From Grimontia indica (GTDB taxonomy: Bacteria > Pseudomonadota > Gammaproteobacteria > Enterobacterales > Vibrionaceae): DNA of 64,000 bases. The position numbers and the translations under genes are program-made. Location of the stretch: positions 1 through 64,000 of the forward strand of contig NZ_ANFM02000026.1 in the NCBI RefSeq assembly GCF_000333895.2, in the 5' to 3' direction. Under the pieces are notes generated by a model. It did not search any database and was not told the origin of the DNA. It worked only from the letters and a program-made list of their open reading frames with translations. Positions within the stretch are counted from its first letter, which is position 1, and each line of letters starts with the position of its first letter. Positions 18,455 to 27,012 of the stretch are shown piece after piece.

Positions 18455-18952
18455 TTAAGCGGGCGTGCCCCAGGCACTTGCCAGATCGCTGATGAGCGAT
18501 TCACTCGCGCCAGCACCTGTCAGGTGCTTCAAAATCACAGGTGCGAATTTCTGCACCATACCTGAGTCCATTCCCAACATGTTAAACACTTTGTCTACTG
18601 ACTCCATGTTCGACAAGTTGCTGCCCAAATCACCCGGGATCATACTGGTCAGTGAATCCATACCCGGTACCATTTTCAGCAGTTCGCTGCTTTGGCCTTC
18701 GCCCAATGTCTGGTAAGCCATTGCCAGCAATGCACCGGCACCGCCTGCCGCTTGCTTGTCGTCAACACCAAGGTCGGTAGAAAGCAGAGAGGTCAGCGGG
18801 TTGCTGGCTGTTTCGCTGCTCACGCCTTCCAACAGGTTCGATGCTTCTTTCTCGGCACTGCCCAGCAGGCTACCCAAGTCGGTCGCCTGCGCCGGGACAC
18901 TCGCTGCGCCCAGAAGGGTACACAGCGCAATCATATTCACTTTACGCAACAT
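18455..18952 (-). CDS. DUF2780 exported protein
   Basis: 165 residues from the ATG at 18952, which has CAGGAGC at proper spacing; an upstream in-frame start would overlap ggt. A signal peptide (about residues 1-23, ending VPAQA) is followed by LGSLLGSAEKEASNLL and a helical DUF2780 core (VDDKQAAGGAGALLAMAYQTL, MVPGMDSL, FAPVILKHLTG). DUF2780 proteins (VcgC/VcgE type) are common in Vibrionaceae but their function is unknown. It lies 16 nt after ggt, so the two are probably cotranscribed. Confidence 0.8.
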   Translation of the reverse strand: MLRKVNMIALCTLLGAASVPAQATDLGSLLGSAEKEASNLLEGVSSETASNPLTSLLSTDLGVDDKQAAGGAGALLAMAYQTLGEGQSSELLKMVPGMDSLTSMIPGDLGSNLSNMESVDKVFNMLGMDSGMVQKFAPVILKHLTGAGASESLISDLASAWGTPA

Positions 18953-18968
18953 TCTTTTGCTCCTGGCG

Positions 18969-20741
18969 TTAATCCGCCACAACTAAACCTTCGCGCCTTG
19001 GGTCAGCTCCGCCTACCAAGGTGCCGCTATCGATAACAATACCGTGGATACCCGAGGTTAAGTCACGAATATTGACTTCATATCCCATTGCTTCAAGCGC
19101 AGGCTTGAAACTTTCTGCATCCGTCCCGGCTTCAAGATCGTAAGTGCCAAAACGGTTTACAAGGTGAGGCAGGTCGATGGCAGATTGGATGTCGAGACCC
19201 CAATCAAGGTGCGCGACCAAGGTTTTCGCCACGTAGCCGATGATGCGGCTGCCGCCCGGTGAACCGACGGCCATGTATGGCTTGCCATCACGCATCACGA
19301 TAGTTGGCGACATGGATGAGCGGGGACGTTTGCCCGGTTCAACGCGGTTGGCAATCGGGTAGCCGTTGGCGTGGGTTTTGAACGAGAAGTCTGTGAGCTC
19401 GTTGTTGAGCAAGAAGCCTCGTGTCATCAGGCGCGAGCCAAACCCGTTCTCGATGGTGGTGGTGATGGAAACGATGTTGCCGTCTTTATCCACAATCGAG
19501 AAATGGCTGGTGGAGGGCAACTCAATAGACTCGTCATCGGCAAGTTTTGGCGCAACGCTGGCGTGACTGAACTTGGGCTCGCCCGGGCTAACCTCTTTCA
19601 TGGCACCTTCGGCTGGGATCAGTTCCGCACGGGCTTTGAGGTATTCCGGTGCCAGCAGACCTTCTGTTGGCACTGGCACAAAATCGCTGTCGGCAATGTA
19701 GCGGCCACGGTCTGCAAACGCCATCCGTGAGGCATCACCAATCAAGCGCCAGCTTTCCGGATTATCTTTACCCAGCGACTTCATTGGGAAGTGACTCAGT
19801 ACCCCCAGAATTTGCCCCACTGTAATACCGCCTGATGTTGGTGGACCCATGCCACAAATACGGTACTGGTGGTAAGGCGCGCAAACAGGTTTGCGCTCCA
19901 CAATACGGTAATCTGCCAGATCTTCTTTGCTTAAAATGCCCGGATTGCCCGCGGCGTTTTGCACTGTCGCCACGATATCGGCGGCAATCTCACCTTCGTA
20001 GAAGTTATCAATGTCCTGAGCGACCAACTTTAAGGTATCGGCATACTCCTGATTCACCAGACGGTGACCGACGGTGAGCGGATTACCATTGTCGTCAAAA
20101 AAAAACTGATAGGTGGATGGATAGCGGCGCAGCCTGTCGGCATCCCCTTCAATCAGGCCCGCCAAACGGGGTGACACCTCAAAGCCACTTTCTGCCAGTT
20201 CAATGGCCGGCGTCAGCACTGCGCGCCACGAAAGGTTACCGAATTTGGCGTGGGTGTCGTGCATCAGGCGTAATGTGCCCGGTGTGCCGACAGAGCGCCC
20301 ACCGACCACAGCATCATAGAACTTCAGCGGCTCGCCATTTTCGTTCTGGAACAGCGTAGGCGTGGCATCTTTGGGCGCGGTTTCGCGTCCGTCAAACGTG
20401 GTGAGTGCCTGTGCATCGCTATCCCAATACACCAGCAGTGCACCGCCGCCGATACCTGAGCTTTGTGGTTCAACCAAGCCGAGGACAGTTTGTACCGCCA
20501 CCATGGCATCAATCGCATTCCCGCCAGCACGTAACATAGCTTCACCTGCTCTGGTGGCATGGGGGTTGGCAGAAGCCACCATCCACTCTTTACCTTTCAC
20601 GGCTTTTCGCATCACGCTTCCGGTGGCAAGCTCCGGTGCAACGGCGTCAGCGGCTTCACCCTGGTTGGTGGCGGCAGCAGGAAAAGCGAGTGCAAGGCTG
20701 AGTGCCAGTGCGGAAAGAAAAGGGGTAGGGTGTTTTTTCAT
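18969..20741 (-). CDS. ggt: Periplasmic gamma-glutamyltransferase
   Basis: Transfers or hydrolyses the gamma-glutamyl group of glutathione. 590 residues with a signal peptide (1-24, ending FPAAA). The precursor is expected to self-cleave before Thr411 in LPS-TSHFSIVD; this Thr becomes the catalytic N-terminus of the small subunit. The oxyanion Gly-Gly (GSPGGSRIIG), PRSSMSPT and the large-subunit ATRAGEAMLRAGGNAIDA segment are present. Start supported by AAGGAA. Confidence 0.95.
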   Translation of the reverse strand: MKKHPTPFLSALALSLALAFPAAATNQGEAADAVAPELATGSVMRKAVKGKEWMVASANPHATRAGEAMLRAGGNAIDAMVAVQTVLGLVEPQSSGIGGGALLVYWDSDAQALTTFDGRETAPKDATPTLFQNENGEPLKFYDAVVGGRSVGTPGTLRLMHDTHAKFGNLSWRAVLTPAIELAESGFEVSPRLAGLIEGDADRLRRYPSTYQFFFDDNGNPLTVGHRLVNQEYADTLKLVAQDIDNFYEGEIAADIVATVQNAAGNPGILSKEDLADYRIVERKPVCAPYHQYRICGMGPPTSGGITVGQILGVLSHFPMKSLGKDNPESWRLIGDASRMAFADRGRYIADSDFVPVPTEGLLAPEYLKARAELIPAEGAMKEVSPGEPKFSHASVAPKLADDESIELPSTSHFSIVDKDGNIVSITTTIENGFGSRLMTRGFLLNNELTDFSFKTHANGYPIANRVEPGKRPRSSMSPTIVMRDGKPYMAVGSPGGSRIIGYVAKTLVAHLDWGLDIQSAIDLPHLVNRFGTYDLEAGTDAESFKPALEAMGYEVNIRDLTSGIHGIVIDSGTLVGGADPRREGLVVAD

Positions 20742-20876
20742 TGTAATTCCTTTTAACGCCCAAGAGTTGGACTTTGAGTATAGTCCGCAAAAGGAAGAGA
20801 AGAGTGTCGGATTATCGAGGCATGAAGATGGATTTTTCCCGCTATGGCAGAGAGATAGAGAATTTGTCGGGCGTAA

Positions 20877-20902
20877 AGGAAAACGGCACCTGACGGTGCC
20901 GT
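20877..20902 (-). terminator. Terminator of rarD
   Basis: Perfect 8-bp stem ACGGCACC / GGTGCCGT with a 4-nt loop, followed on the minus strand by TTTTCCTTT, nine bases after the rarD stop. Confidence 0.75.
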
Positions 20903-20911
20903 ATTGAGTGT

Positions 20912-21808
20912 TTATTTTCTGCGTTGCTTGCTCCGGTTCCGGACGGCATCAAAGGTAAAGATTGCCAGCGCGGTCCAGATAAAGGCAAAAGTGGTCGCCT
21001 TATCTGTCGTGAAAGGCTCGTTGTAGAGGCCAACGGCCAACATGAACATGATGGTTGGGCCGATGTACTGGAAAAAGCCCAAGGTTGAAAGACGCAATTT
21101 CGTCGCCGCGCCGTTAAAGCAAAGCAGTGGCAGTGTGGTCACCACGCCGGCAGCGACCAGAAGGAGGTTCAATCCCCAGCTGTTTTGCATCATGTCTGAG
21201 GTGGTGCTGCTGGCGATAAACAAAAGGTAAATCAGCGACACAGGCATCAACACCAGAGTTTCGATGAAAAGGCCGGTTGCGGCATCGACGTTTATCTTCT
21301 TACGCAGCAGGCCATAGCAGCCGAAACTACACGCCAGTACCAGTGCGACCCAAGGCAGTGAGCCAAAGGTGATGACCTGAATGGCCACACCGAGAAATGC
21401 CAAGGTTACGGCAACCCATTGTAGTTTTCTGAAACGCTCACCGAGGAAGACCATACCAAGCACCACATTGATAAGCGGGTTGATGTAGTAGCCGAGACTG
21501 GCATCGAGCATCAGGTCATTTTTCACCGCCCAAATGAAAATCAGCCAGTTAGCCGCAATCACTACGGCAGTAATGGTCAGAAGGCCAAGACGTTTTTTGT
21601 CTTTCAGTAACAATTTGACGCGCGCAAGACCACCGCTTGCATGAAGAATGAGGGCAAGGAAGAAGAAAGACCAAATCACGCGGTGCACCAACACTTCCAT
21701 CGGTGGTACATCGGTTAGAGCCTTAAAGTAAAGCGGAGCAACGCCCCACATGGTGTAAGCGCCCAGCGCCAGCATCACGCCGCGGCGGGTTTGTTGCGCA
21801 TCATTCAC
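20912..21808 (-). CDS. rarD: RarD, EamA-family drug/metabolite transporter
   Basis: Inner-membrane protein of 298 residues from a GTG at 21808 (TAGAGA upstream); the frame extends further but the upstream residues do not fit the family. Ten hydrophobic helices in two EamA repeats are visible, starting GVMLALGAYTMWGVAPLYFK. RarD relatives resemble amino-acid and metabolite exporters, but the substrate of RarD itself is not established. Its 5' leader carries two hairpins, the second with a terminator-like T-run, so expression may be attenuated. Divergent from recQ, as in V. cholerae. Confidence 0.88.
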   Translation of the reverse strand: MNDAQQTRRGVMLALGAYTMWGVAPLYFKALTDVPPMEVLVHRVIWSFFFLALILHASGGLARVKLLLKDKKRLGLLTITAVVIAANWLIFIWAVKNDLMLDASLGYYINPLINVVLGMVFLGERFRKLQWVAVTLAFLGVAIQVITFGSLPWVALVLACSFGCYGLLRKKINVDAATGLFIETLVLMPVSLIYLLFIASSTTSDMMQNSWGLNLLLVAAGVVTTLPLLCFNGAATKLRLSTLGFFQYIGPTIMFMLAVGLYNEPFTTDKATTFAFIWTALAIFTFDAVRNRSKQRRK

Positions 21809-21842
21809 TGCGAAATCTCTACATCTAAAAACGCTAAAGAGC

Positions 21843-21912
21843 AAAAACCGCCTGATGGCGGTGCGTGCAGCGAAAAGTAAGGGCTTGATGCGGATTTTTC
21901 CGGTGAAAGCCC
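21843..21912 (-). promoter_or_regulatory. Structured leader with terminator-like hairpin upstream of rarD
   Basis: On the minus strand two elements precede rarD. First a two-tier stem: GGGCTT pairs with AAGCCC around an inner perfect CGGA-AAAA-TCCG hairpin (21881-21912), separated by a symmetrical 4x4 internal loop. About 20 nt later a perfect 6-bp hairpin ACCGCC-ATCA-GGCGGT (21847-21862) is followed by TTTTG. A TATATAT sequence near 21925-21932 could be the -10. The layout suggests transcription attenuation; a ligand or regulator is unknown. Confidence 0.45.
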
Positions 21913-22085
21913 AGCATCCACATCATATATAAAAGTTTTTGCTGCTTTCGCCAGTATATGGACTTCCCTTTTTGAAGCACACCTTTTCTGTTGAGAAAAA
22001 TTGAACTGACAGTTCGTCGTCGTTGACCTTTTATCCATGCTCCGCTGCGTTTAGAATGAGCGGCTATTAAATGATGAGAGGCTCT

Positions 22086-23936
22086 ATGACCGTTACCGAT
22101 TCGGCCGAAATGACACCACCACTGGCGCACGACGAAACTGTTCTGCAGGAAGTGTTCGGCTATCACAGTTACCGCGACGGTCAGAAAGAAATCATCGATT
22201 CCGCAGTTGGCGGGCGTGATTCATTGGTGATCATGCCAACAGGCGGCGGCAAGAGCCTCTGTTATCAAATTCCTGCCTTGGTGCGCGATGGCCTCACCAT
22301 AGTGATCTCGCCGCTGATCTCCTTGATGAAAGATCAGGTCGACCAATTGCTGGCGAACGGCGTGCAGGCAGCATGTCTTAACTCTTCGATGAATCCAGAT
22401 GAGCAATCGGCCACGTGGCAATCGCTGCGCAATGGCTCGCTCAAGCTGTTGTATGTATCGCCAGAGCGTATTCTGATGCGTGATTTCATCGAGCGCCTAC
22501 AGTCGGTAAACCTTGGCCTGATTGCGGTCGATGAAGCGCATTGTATTAGTCAGTGGGGACACGACTTTCGTCCTGAGTACGCGCAACTTGGCAGCCTGAA
22601 GCAGCATTTCCTTGATGTGCCTGTGATGGCGTTGACCGCAACGGCAGACGACACCACGCGTCAGGATATCTGCCAGCGTCTGGCCCTCGATGACCCGCAC
22701 ATTTATCTTGGCAGTTTTGACCGTCCAAATATCCGCTACACCTTGGTGGAAAAGCACAAGCCTCTGGCGCAATTGACCCAGTTTCTGGCAACCCAGTCCG
22801 GTCAGAGCGGCATTGTTTACTGTAATAGCCGTAAGCGTGTCGAGCAGGTGGCAGAAAAGCTGATTGGCAGTAATATCCGCGCCGCAGCTTATCATGCAGG
22901 CATGACGAACGAGCAGCGCGCCTGGGTGCAGGAAGCGTTCCAGCGTGATGACGTGCAGATAGTCGTCGCCACCGTCGCTTTCGGCATGGGCATCAACAAA
23001 CCCAATGTACGTTTTGTGGTGCACTACGACATCCCGCGTAATATCGAATCTTATTATCAGGAAACTGGCCGTGCCGGACGCGATGGCCTGCCAGCAGAAG
23101 CGGTGATGCTCTATGACCCGTCAGACATTGGCTGGCTGCACCGCTGCTTGAAAGAAAAACCGGATGGTCCGCAAAAGCTGGTGGAAAGCCACAAGCTCAA
23201 TGCCATGGGCGCGTTTGCCGAAGCGCTGACTTGTCGCCGTCTCGTTTTGTTGAATTACTTTGGTGAATACCGCGAGAAGCCTTGCGGCAACTGCGATATC
23301 TGCCTTGACCCACCAACGCTGTTTGATGGTACTGAGCAAGCGCAAAAAGCCTTGTCCTGCGTGTACCGCGTGAACCAGAATTTCGGTGTGGGCTACACGG
23401 TCGAAGTGCTGCGCGGGATGCAGAACCAGCGTATTAAGGAGCACGGACACGAGAAGCTCAGCACCTATGGTCTGGGGAAAGCGTTCAGCCATGAATACTG
23501 GGTCAGCATTTTCCGTCAGCTTATCCACCGTGGTTATTTGGTGCAGAACATCGCTCGAAGCTCCGTTTTGCAATTGACCGAAGAGGCGCGTCCGGTGCTT
23601 CGCGGGGAAATTGCGCTAGAACTTGCAGTGCCGAGATTAGGTCTGTCGCCACGTAGCAAAGCTGACAAGCTTGGTAAGCGTAATTACGACAAGAAGCTGT
23701 TTGCCAAACTTCGTAAGCTCCGTAAAGCGATTGCGGATGAAGAAGACATTCCACCATACGTGGTCTTCAACGATGCCACCTTGATTGAGATGGCAGAGAT
23801 GATCCCAACCTCTCAAGGTGAGCTGCTGGCGGTGAACGGTGTCGGTCAGCGCAAGCTTGAAAAATATGGCAACGTATTCCTCGATGTGATTGAAGACCAT
23901 ATCACCCTTAATGACGATGAGCCGAGTTATGGATAA
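22086..23936 (+). CDS. recQ: ATP-dependent DNA helicase RecQ
   Basis: 3'-5' SF2 helicase of the RecF recombination pathway. Walker [15 protein letters not shown] box [19 protein letters not shown], motif III ALTATAD, motif [12 protein letters not shown], the zinc-binding cysteines [10 protein letters not shown]...CGNCDIC, a winged-helix RQC segment and a C-terminal HRDC domain (about residues 525-600). I prefer the ATG at 22086 (GAGAGG upstream) to 22071. 616 residues. The downstream DUF3630 gene overlaps its end. Confidence 0.96.
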   Translation: MTVTDSAEMTPPLAHDETVLQEVFGYHSYRDGQKEIIDSAVGGRDSLVIMPTGGGKSLCYQIPALVRDGLTIVISPLISLMKDQVDQLLANGVQAACLNSSMNPDEQSATWQSLRNGSLKLLYVSPERILMRDFIERLQSVNLGLIAVDEAHCISQWGHDFRPEYAQLGSLKQHFLDVPVMALTATADDTTRQDICQRLALDDPHIYLGSFDRPNIRYTLVEKHKPLAQLTQFLATQSGQSGIVYCNSRKRVEQVAEKLIGSNIRAAAYHAGMTNEQRAWVQEAFQRDDVQIVVATVAFGMGINKPNVRFVVHYDIPRNIESYYQETGRAGRDGLPAEAVMLYDPSDIGWLHRCLKEKPDGPQKLVESHKLNAMGAFAEALTCRRLVLLNYFGEYREKPCGNCDICLDPPTLFDGTEQAQKALSCVYRVNQNFGVGYTVEVLRGMQNQRIKEHGHEKLSTYGLGKAFSHEYWVSIFRQLIHRGYLVQNIARSSVLQLTEEARPVLRGEIALELAVPRLGLSPRSKADKLGKRNYDKKLFAKLRKLRKAIADEEDIPPYVVFNDATLIEMAEMIPTSQGELLAVNGVGQRKLEKYGNVFLDVIEDHITLNDDEPSYG

Positions 23937-24237
23937 CCCTACTTTCCGTCTTTCCCACCATGACAGCGAAGCAGGTCGGTTGGTGCTGGCTGCAGATGCG
24001 CTGGATTTTGATAACGCCGAGCAACATTTGATGGCGTTTTGCCAACTGATTGACGCTAAGGTCACGGAAAAACAAACTGATGCGGATTTATTAAGCTGGC
24101 TTATCGACTTTGAAGGTGTGCCATTTATGCTGCGTGCCGAGCATTACAGCGCCAGTGTTTGGCTGGAAAGGCTGGGCGCAGAGGGTGATGAAGAGCTTGC
24201 CTTTCTGAATACCTGGCTGTCGAAACAGCTTGGCTAA
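23929..24237 (+). CDS. DUF3630 protein
   Basis: 102 residues starting [12 protein letters not shown], overlapping the end of recQ by 8 nt in another frame. This is a short soluble alpha/beta protein with a conserved [21 protein letters not shown] core, matching DUF3630, a family found mainly in Vibrionaceae and Shewanella next to recQ. Function unknown; translational coupling to recQ is likely. Starts further upstream are possible but would lie deeper in recQ. Confidence 0.8.
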   Translation: MDNPTFRLSHHDSEAGRLVLAADALDFDNAEQHLMAFCQLIDAKVTEKQTDADLLSWLIDFEGVPFMLRAEHYSASVWLERLGAEGDEELAFLNTWLSKQLG

Positions 24238-24267
24238 GCGCATTAGAAACCGACTAATTTGCAGCAG

Positions 24268-24295
24268 TTGGCATTCGCCGGAATTGATGTATAAT
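24268..24295 (+). promoter_or_regulatory. Promoter of yhhQ
   Basis: TTGGCA, 16-bp spacer, TATAAT. Transcription should start near 24302, giving an 80-nt leader that contains a 6-bp hairpin (CCAGAT / ATCTGG, 24314-24331) and the riboswitch. Confidence 0.65.
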
Positions 24296-24343
24296 TCGCC
24301 ACCTTCTTAGGAGCCAGATCACAGAATCTGGTGAGTTGGTAAT

Positions 24344-24374
24344 TTGGGTTCCCTCACCCCCAATGACAAAAAGG
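24344..24374 (+). promoter_or_regulatory. preQ1-I type riboswitch controlling yhhQ
   Basis: A compact H-type pseudoknot can be drawn. P1 pairs TTGGG (24344-24348) with CCCAA (24359-24363); the loop TTCCCTCACC supplies CCT (24352-24354) to pair with AGG (24372-24374) after an A-rich linker TGACAAAA. This is the layout of class I preQ1 aptamers (the T. tengcongensis aptamer reads CUGGG...CCCAG...AACAAAACAAGG). The AGG is also the Shine-Dalgarno of yhhQ, 6 nt before its ATG, so ligand binding would block translation. The gene imports queuosine precursors, which fits. Confidence 0.75.
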
Positions 24375-24380
24375 TTCACA

Positions 24381-25046
24381 ATGAGCACTTTTACGCCCGC
24401 GCAACAGCGCAAAGCCCTCTCTTTCCTGGTGGTTTTCCACCTGGTTATCATTGCATCCAGTAACTACCTGGTTCAGCTGCCATTTACCGTTTTCGGGTTT
24501 CACACCACTTGGGGTGCGTTTACTTTCCCGTTCATTTTTCTGGCAACCGATCTAACCGTTCGCATCTTTGGTGCGGGCCTTGCGCGCCGGATCATTTTCG
24601 CGGTCATGGTACCGTCGTTGCTGATCTCCTATGTGCTGTCGGTCCTTTTTTACCAAGGCGAATATCAGGGACTGGGTCATCTGACTGAGTTTAATTTGTT
24701 CGTCGCGCGTATCGCCGCCGCAAGCTTTATGGCTTACCTGCTGGGACAAATCCTCGATATCCACGTGTTCAACCGCTTGCGCCAAACCAAGCAATGGTGG
24801 GTGGCGCCAAGCTGTTCAACGCTGTTTGGTAATGCGATTGATACTCTGGCGTTCTTTGCGATTGCTTTCTACAACAGTCCGGATGCCTTTATGGCGGAGA
24901 ACTGGGTAGAAATCGCGCTGGTCGACTACGCATTTAAACTGGTGATCAGCCTCGGCTTGTTCGTTCCTATGTACGGTGTGCTGCTGAACTATATTGTCAG
25001 CCGCATTACCCGGGTGAACGAAGCCGTTGAAACCAAGCTGGTTTAA
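24381..25046 (+). CDS. yhhQ: Queuosine-precursor transporter YhhQ
   Basis: Inner-membrane transporter of the VUT/YhhQ family (221 residues) that imports preQ0/preQ1 for tRNA queuosine synthesis (E. coli YhhQ). Six membrane helices are visible, with the family signatures SNYLVQLPF, ATDLTVRIFG and a polar residue-bearing helix near NAIDTLAFFAIAFY. The start at 24381 follows AAAAAGG and precedes the conserved MSTFTPAQQRKAL; the frame is open further upstream but would run through the riboswitch. Ends at a strong terminator. Confidence 0.92.
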   Translation: MSTFTPAQQRKALSFLVVFHLVIIASSNYLVQLPFTVFGFHTTWGAFTFPFIFLATDLTVRIFGAGLARRIIFAVMVPSLLISYVLSVLFYQGEYQGLGHLTEFNLFVARIAAASFMAYLLGQILDIHVFNRLRQTKQWWVAPSCSTLFGNAIDTLAFFAIAFYNSPDAFMAENWVEIALVDYAFKLVISLGLFVPMYGVLLNYIVSRITRVNEAVETKLV

Positions 25047-25080
25047 CAGCGAAATCAACGCAGAATATTGAGGGAAAGAG

Positions 25081-25107
25081 AGCCGGTCGAAAGACCGGCT
25101 TTTTTTA
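25081..25107 (+). terminator. Terminator of yhhQ
   Basis: Perfect 8-bp stem AGCCGGTC / GACCGGCT with a GAAA tetraloop and eight T. Confidence 0.9.
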
Positions 25108-25175
25108 TGTCTTAACTTCAAGCGCTATAATCGAAACACGAGCGTCTTGGCGCTAATCATTTCAAGGACTATCCC

Positions 25176-25616
25176 ATGATCATTCGAGAAGGCACGCTGG
25201 CGGAAGCCGTGAACGTGCTCAGCCAGATTGATGAATTTGCCCATCAGGAATCCCTCGAGTCGCTAAAAAAACGCATTGGTGACAAGTCTTCATTGGTATT
25301 GGTTGCTGATATCGACGGCGAACTTTGTGGTGTCAAAATTGGCTATCAGTTAGATGATGAGTGTTTTTACAGTTGGCTGGGTGGCGTGACCAAAACTGGT
25401 CGCCGCCGCGGTATTGCACAGGCGCTGTTACATGCGCAGGAACGTTGGGTGGCAAAACATGGCTATACCAGTCTCAGGGTGAAATCCCGTAACTGCTTTG
25501 CAGGCATGCTGTGTTTACTGTTGAACAATCACTACCAGATTGAACATCTGGAGAAGAAAGAGGCATTGGAGCAATATCGCCTTCATTTTGTGAAGAAAAT
25601 CACACCTGTGGCATGA
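25176..25616 (+). CDS. GNAT-family N-acetyltransferase
   Basis: 146 residues. The acetyl-CoA pyrophosphate loop is GRRRGIAQALLHAQERW (Q/RxxGxG/A type) at about residues 73-89, preceded by the strand CFYSWLGGVTK. Substrate unknown. An AAGGA ribosome site precedes the ATG. It ends 34 nt before the Fur box of ryhB. In E. coli ryhB also lies beside a GNAT gene (yhhY), but I could not show that the two GNAT genes are orthologous. Confidence 0.85.
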   Translation: MIIREGTLAEAVNVLSQIDEFAHQESLESLKKRIGDKSSLVLVADIDGELCGVKIGYQLDDECFYSWLGGVTKTGRRRGIAQALLHAQERWVAKHGYTSLRVKSRNCFAGMLCLLLNNHYQIEHLEKKEALEQYRLHFVKKITPVA

Positions 25617-25641
25617 AGGTAAAAAACAAGCAAAATACTGC

Positions 25642-25671
25642 TTGCCAAATAGTAATGAGAATGATTATTAT
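25642..25671 (+). promoter_or_regulatory. ryhB promoter with overlapping Fur box
   Basis: The 19-mer at 25651-25669 (AGTAATGAGAATGATTATT) matches the consensus Fur box at 14 of 19 positions. It covers the spacer and the start of a TATTAT -10 (25666-25671); TTGCCA at 25642-25647 is an acceptable -35 with an 18-bp spacer. Iron-loaded Fur would occlude polymerase. Confidence 0.85.
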
Positions 25672-25677
25672 TTGTCT

Positions 25678-25823
25678 TGTTCGAAGGCAAGTGGGAAACT
25701 TACTTTCGGACACACGACATTGCTCACATTGCTTCCAGTATATGTTTTTTGCATGAAACTGCTTACGTTGTGCAGTTGACCCTGATGCAGGCGACGCTTT
25801 TGCTCAAAAGCGTCGCTTTTTTC
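25678..25823 (+). ncRNA. ryhB: RyhB, iron-responsive Hfq-binding small RNA
   Basis: The conserved core CACGACATTGCTCACATT-GCTTCCAGTAT (25712-25741) is the RyhB seed and Hfq region known from E. coli and Vibrio. It lies downstream of a Fur box and ends in an 11-bp terminator stem GCGACGCTTTT / AAAAGCGTCGC (25791-25816) followed by TTTTTTCTTTTTT. The predicted length is about 145 nt, longer than the 90 nt of E. coli, in line with the longer V. cholerae RyhB. Function known for the family: when iron is short it represses mRNAs of iron-rich proteins. The 5' end is inferred from the promoter. Confidence 0.9.
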
Positions 25824-25832
25824 TTTTTTATC

Positions 25833-26483
25833 CTACGCCAGTTCAACCAGCTTACTGACCAGCTTAGAGATCCCCGCATTTGCCTGACTGACAGAGGTTG
25901 CCAGCATGTATGCCGGTGTTGAGAGTAGGCGACGGCTTTGATCCAGCACGAAGTCATCCACTGGGCAATCAATGTGTTCACCGCCCATGGCGTTGAATGC
26001 CGCTGCAGTCTGCGGATCGTTACCGATAGTCCCTTTCGCACCGGGGCCATACACTTTCGGGATCAAGACGGGAGAAATACAGACATAACCAGCCGGTTTT
26101 TCTGCGATGGCGAATGCCTTACACACGCGCAGCACTTCTTTTTCGATCTCCATTTCTTCGTCGCTGGTGGCAAAGGTGCTTAGGTTTTTAGCGACACCAA
26201 ATCCGCCGGGTAGCAGCAGGGCATCAAACTCATTCACGTTGAGTTCACTGAGTGGCTTTACATCACCGCGGGCAATGCGCGCCGCCTCTACCAGAACATT
26301 ACGTGTTTCACCGGATTCTTCACCCGCGGCATGATTAATCACATGGTGTTGATCAACATCCGGCGCGAAGCAATGCCAGGAAGCACCCGCCTGCTCAATG
26401 GCCAACAGGGATAAAACGGATTCATGGATCTCTGCGCCGTCGTAGACACCACACCCAGCCAGAATGACTGCCACTTTCTTCAT
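25833..26483 (-). CDS. elbB: ElbB, DJ-1/PfpI-like glyoxalase
   Basis: 216 residues, same length as E. coli ElbB (isoprenoid biosynthesis glyoxalase). Family motifs: MKKVAVILAGCGVYDGAEIHE at the start, LLLPGGFGVAKNLS, and the nucleophile elbow VCISPVLIPK. E. coli ElbB has glyoxalase activity and was linked to isoprenoid synthesis only genetically. Convergent with ryhB, whose terminator lies 4 nt past its stop. Confidence 0.92.
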   Translation of the reverse strand: MKKVAVILAGCGVYDGAEIHESVLSLLAIEQAGASWHCFAPDVDQHHVINHAAGEESGETRNVLVEAARIARGDVKPLSELNVNEFDALLLPGGFGVAKNLSTFATSDEEMEIEKEVLRVCKAFAIAEKPAGYVCISPVLIPKVYGPGAKGTIGNDPQTAAAFNAMGGEHIDCPVDDFVLDQSRRLLSTPAYMLATSVSQANAGISKLVSKLVELA

Positions 26484-27012
26484 AAATGTGTCCTCATTTT
26501 AAATTCGGGACAGGCAATCAACGCTCATTCCTAGCCTGTCAGATCATCAATGCTAGGCTAGTTTATGAGCAAACTGGTAGGGATTTGAATCTAACCGGAT
26601 CACATCCTTACAGATCGATAAAAGAAAATTTTTCTGGATAACTCGATCATGCCATTAATTTCTTTTTCCACAGTCGATGATCGGCGATCGATCCTGATCA
26701 CGATCAATGACTTAAGGTTAAGTGTCTAAAAATTATAAGGTAAATTTCTTTCCCTTATGGCATTCCGAATTTGATCTACAGACCTGAAAATAAATACCAA
26801 CAAACTTATCCACAGTGATTTTTAGTGAATGAGCTGTGTATAAGGCTTATGCACAGGGTGGGGAAGGTCGGCTAAGCAGAGAAGAATAATGTTGTAAATC
26901 CAAAGCGATCACCTTGGCATTCCTGAGCCGAAGAGCGAAATCTCGGGTTAACAGACTCCGGAACTCGTGGCATCCTTACCCATCAATCATTTTCCGGTTA
27001 GCTTATAACGTT
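26484..27012. other. elbB/polA intergenic region with DnaA-box and GATC cluster
   Basis: Within 530 bp there are nine GATC sites between 26598 and 26776 (five in 26679-26705) plus two outliers at 26542 and 26907, far above chance. DnaA boxes: TTTTCCACA at 26664, perfect TTATCCACA at 26806, TGTGTATAA (reverse) at 26835 and TTATGCACA at 26847, plus a one-mismatch TCTGGATAA (reverse) at 26633. An IHF-like ATCAA-N4-TTA lies at 26703. DnaA is reported to stimulate polA in E. coli, so a polA control region is the simplest reading; a DARS/datA-like or origin-like element is possible. No convincing gene inside. Confidence 0.7.

Noticed and set aside
21834-21929. Leader peptide MWMLGFHRK... as an amino-acid attenuator upstream of rarD
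   Set aside because: It has no run of one amino acid and its stop is beyond the terminator hairpin, so ribosome position could not switch the structures in the classical way.
25677-25922. 81-codon open frame
   Set aside because: Covers RyhB and its terminator and runs antisense into elbB; an artefact of the RNA gene.
26598-26855. Chromosomal oriC
   Set aside because: DnaA boxes and GATC sites are suggestive, but the typical AT-rich 13-mer repeats and the mnmG/mioC neighbours are missing, and Vibrio oriC is normally elsewhere. Kept only as a DnaA/GATC cluster.
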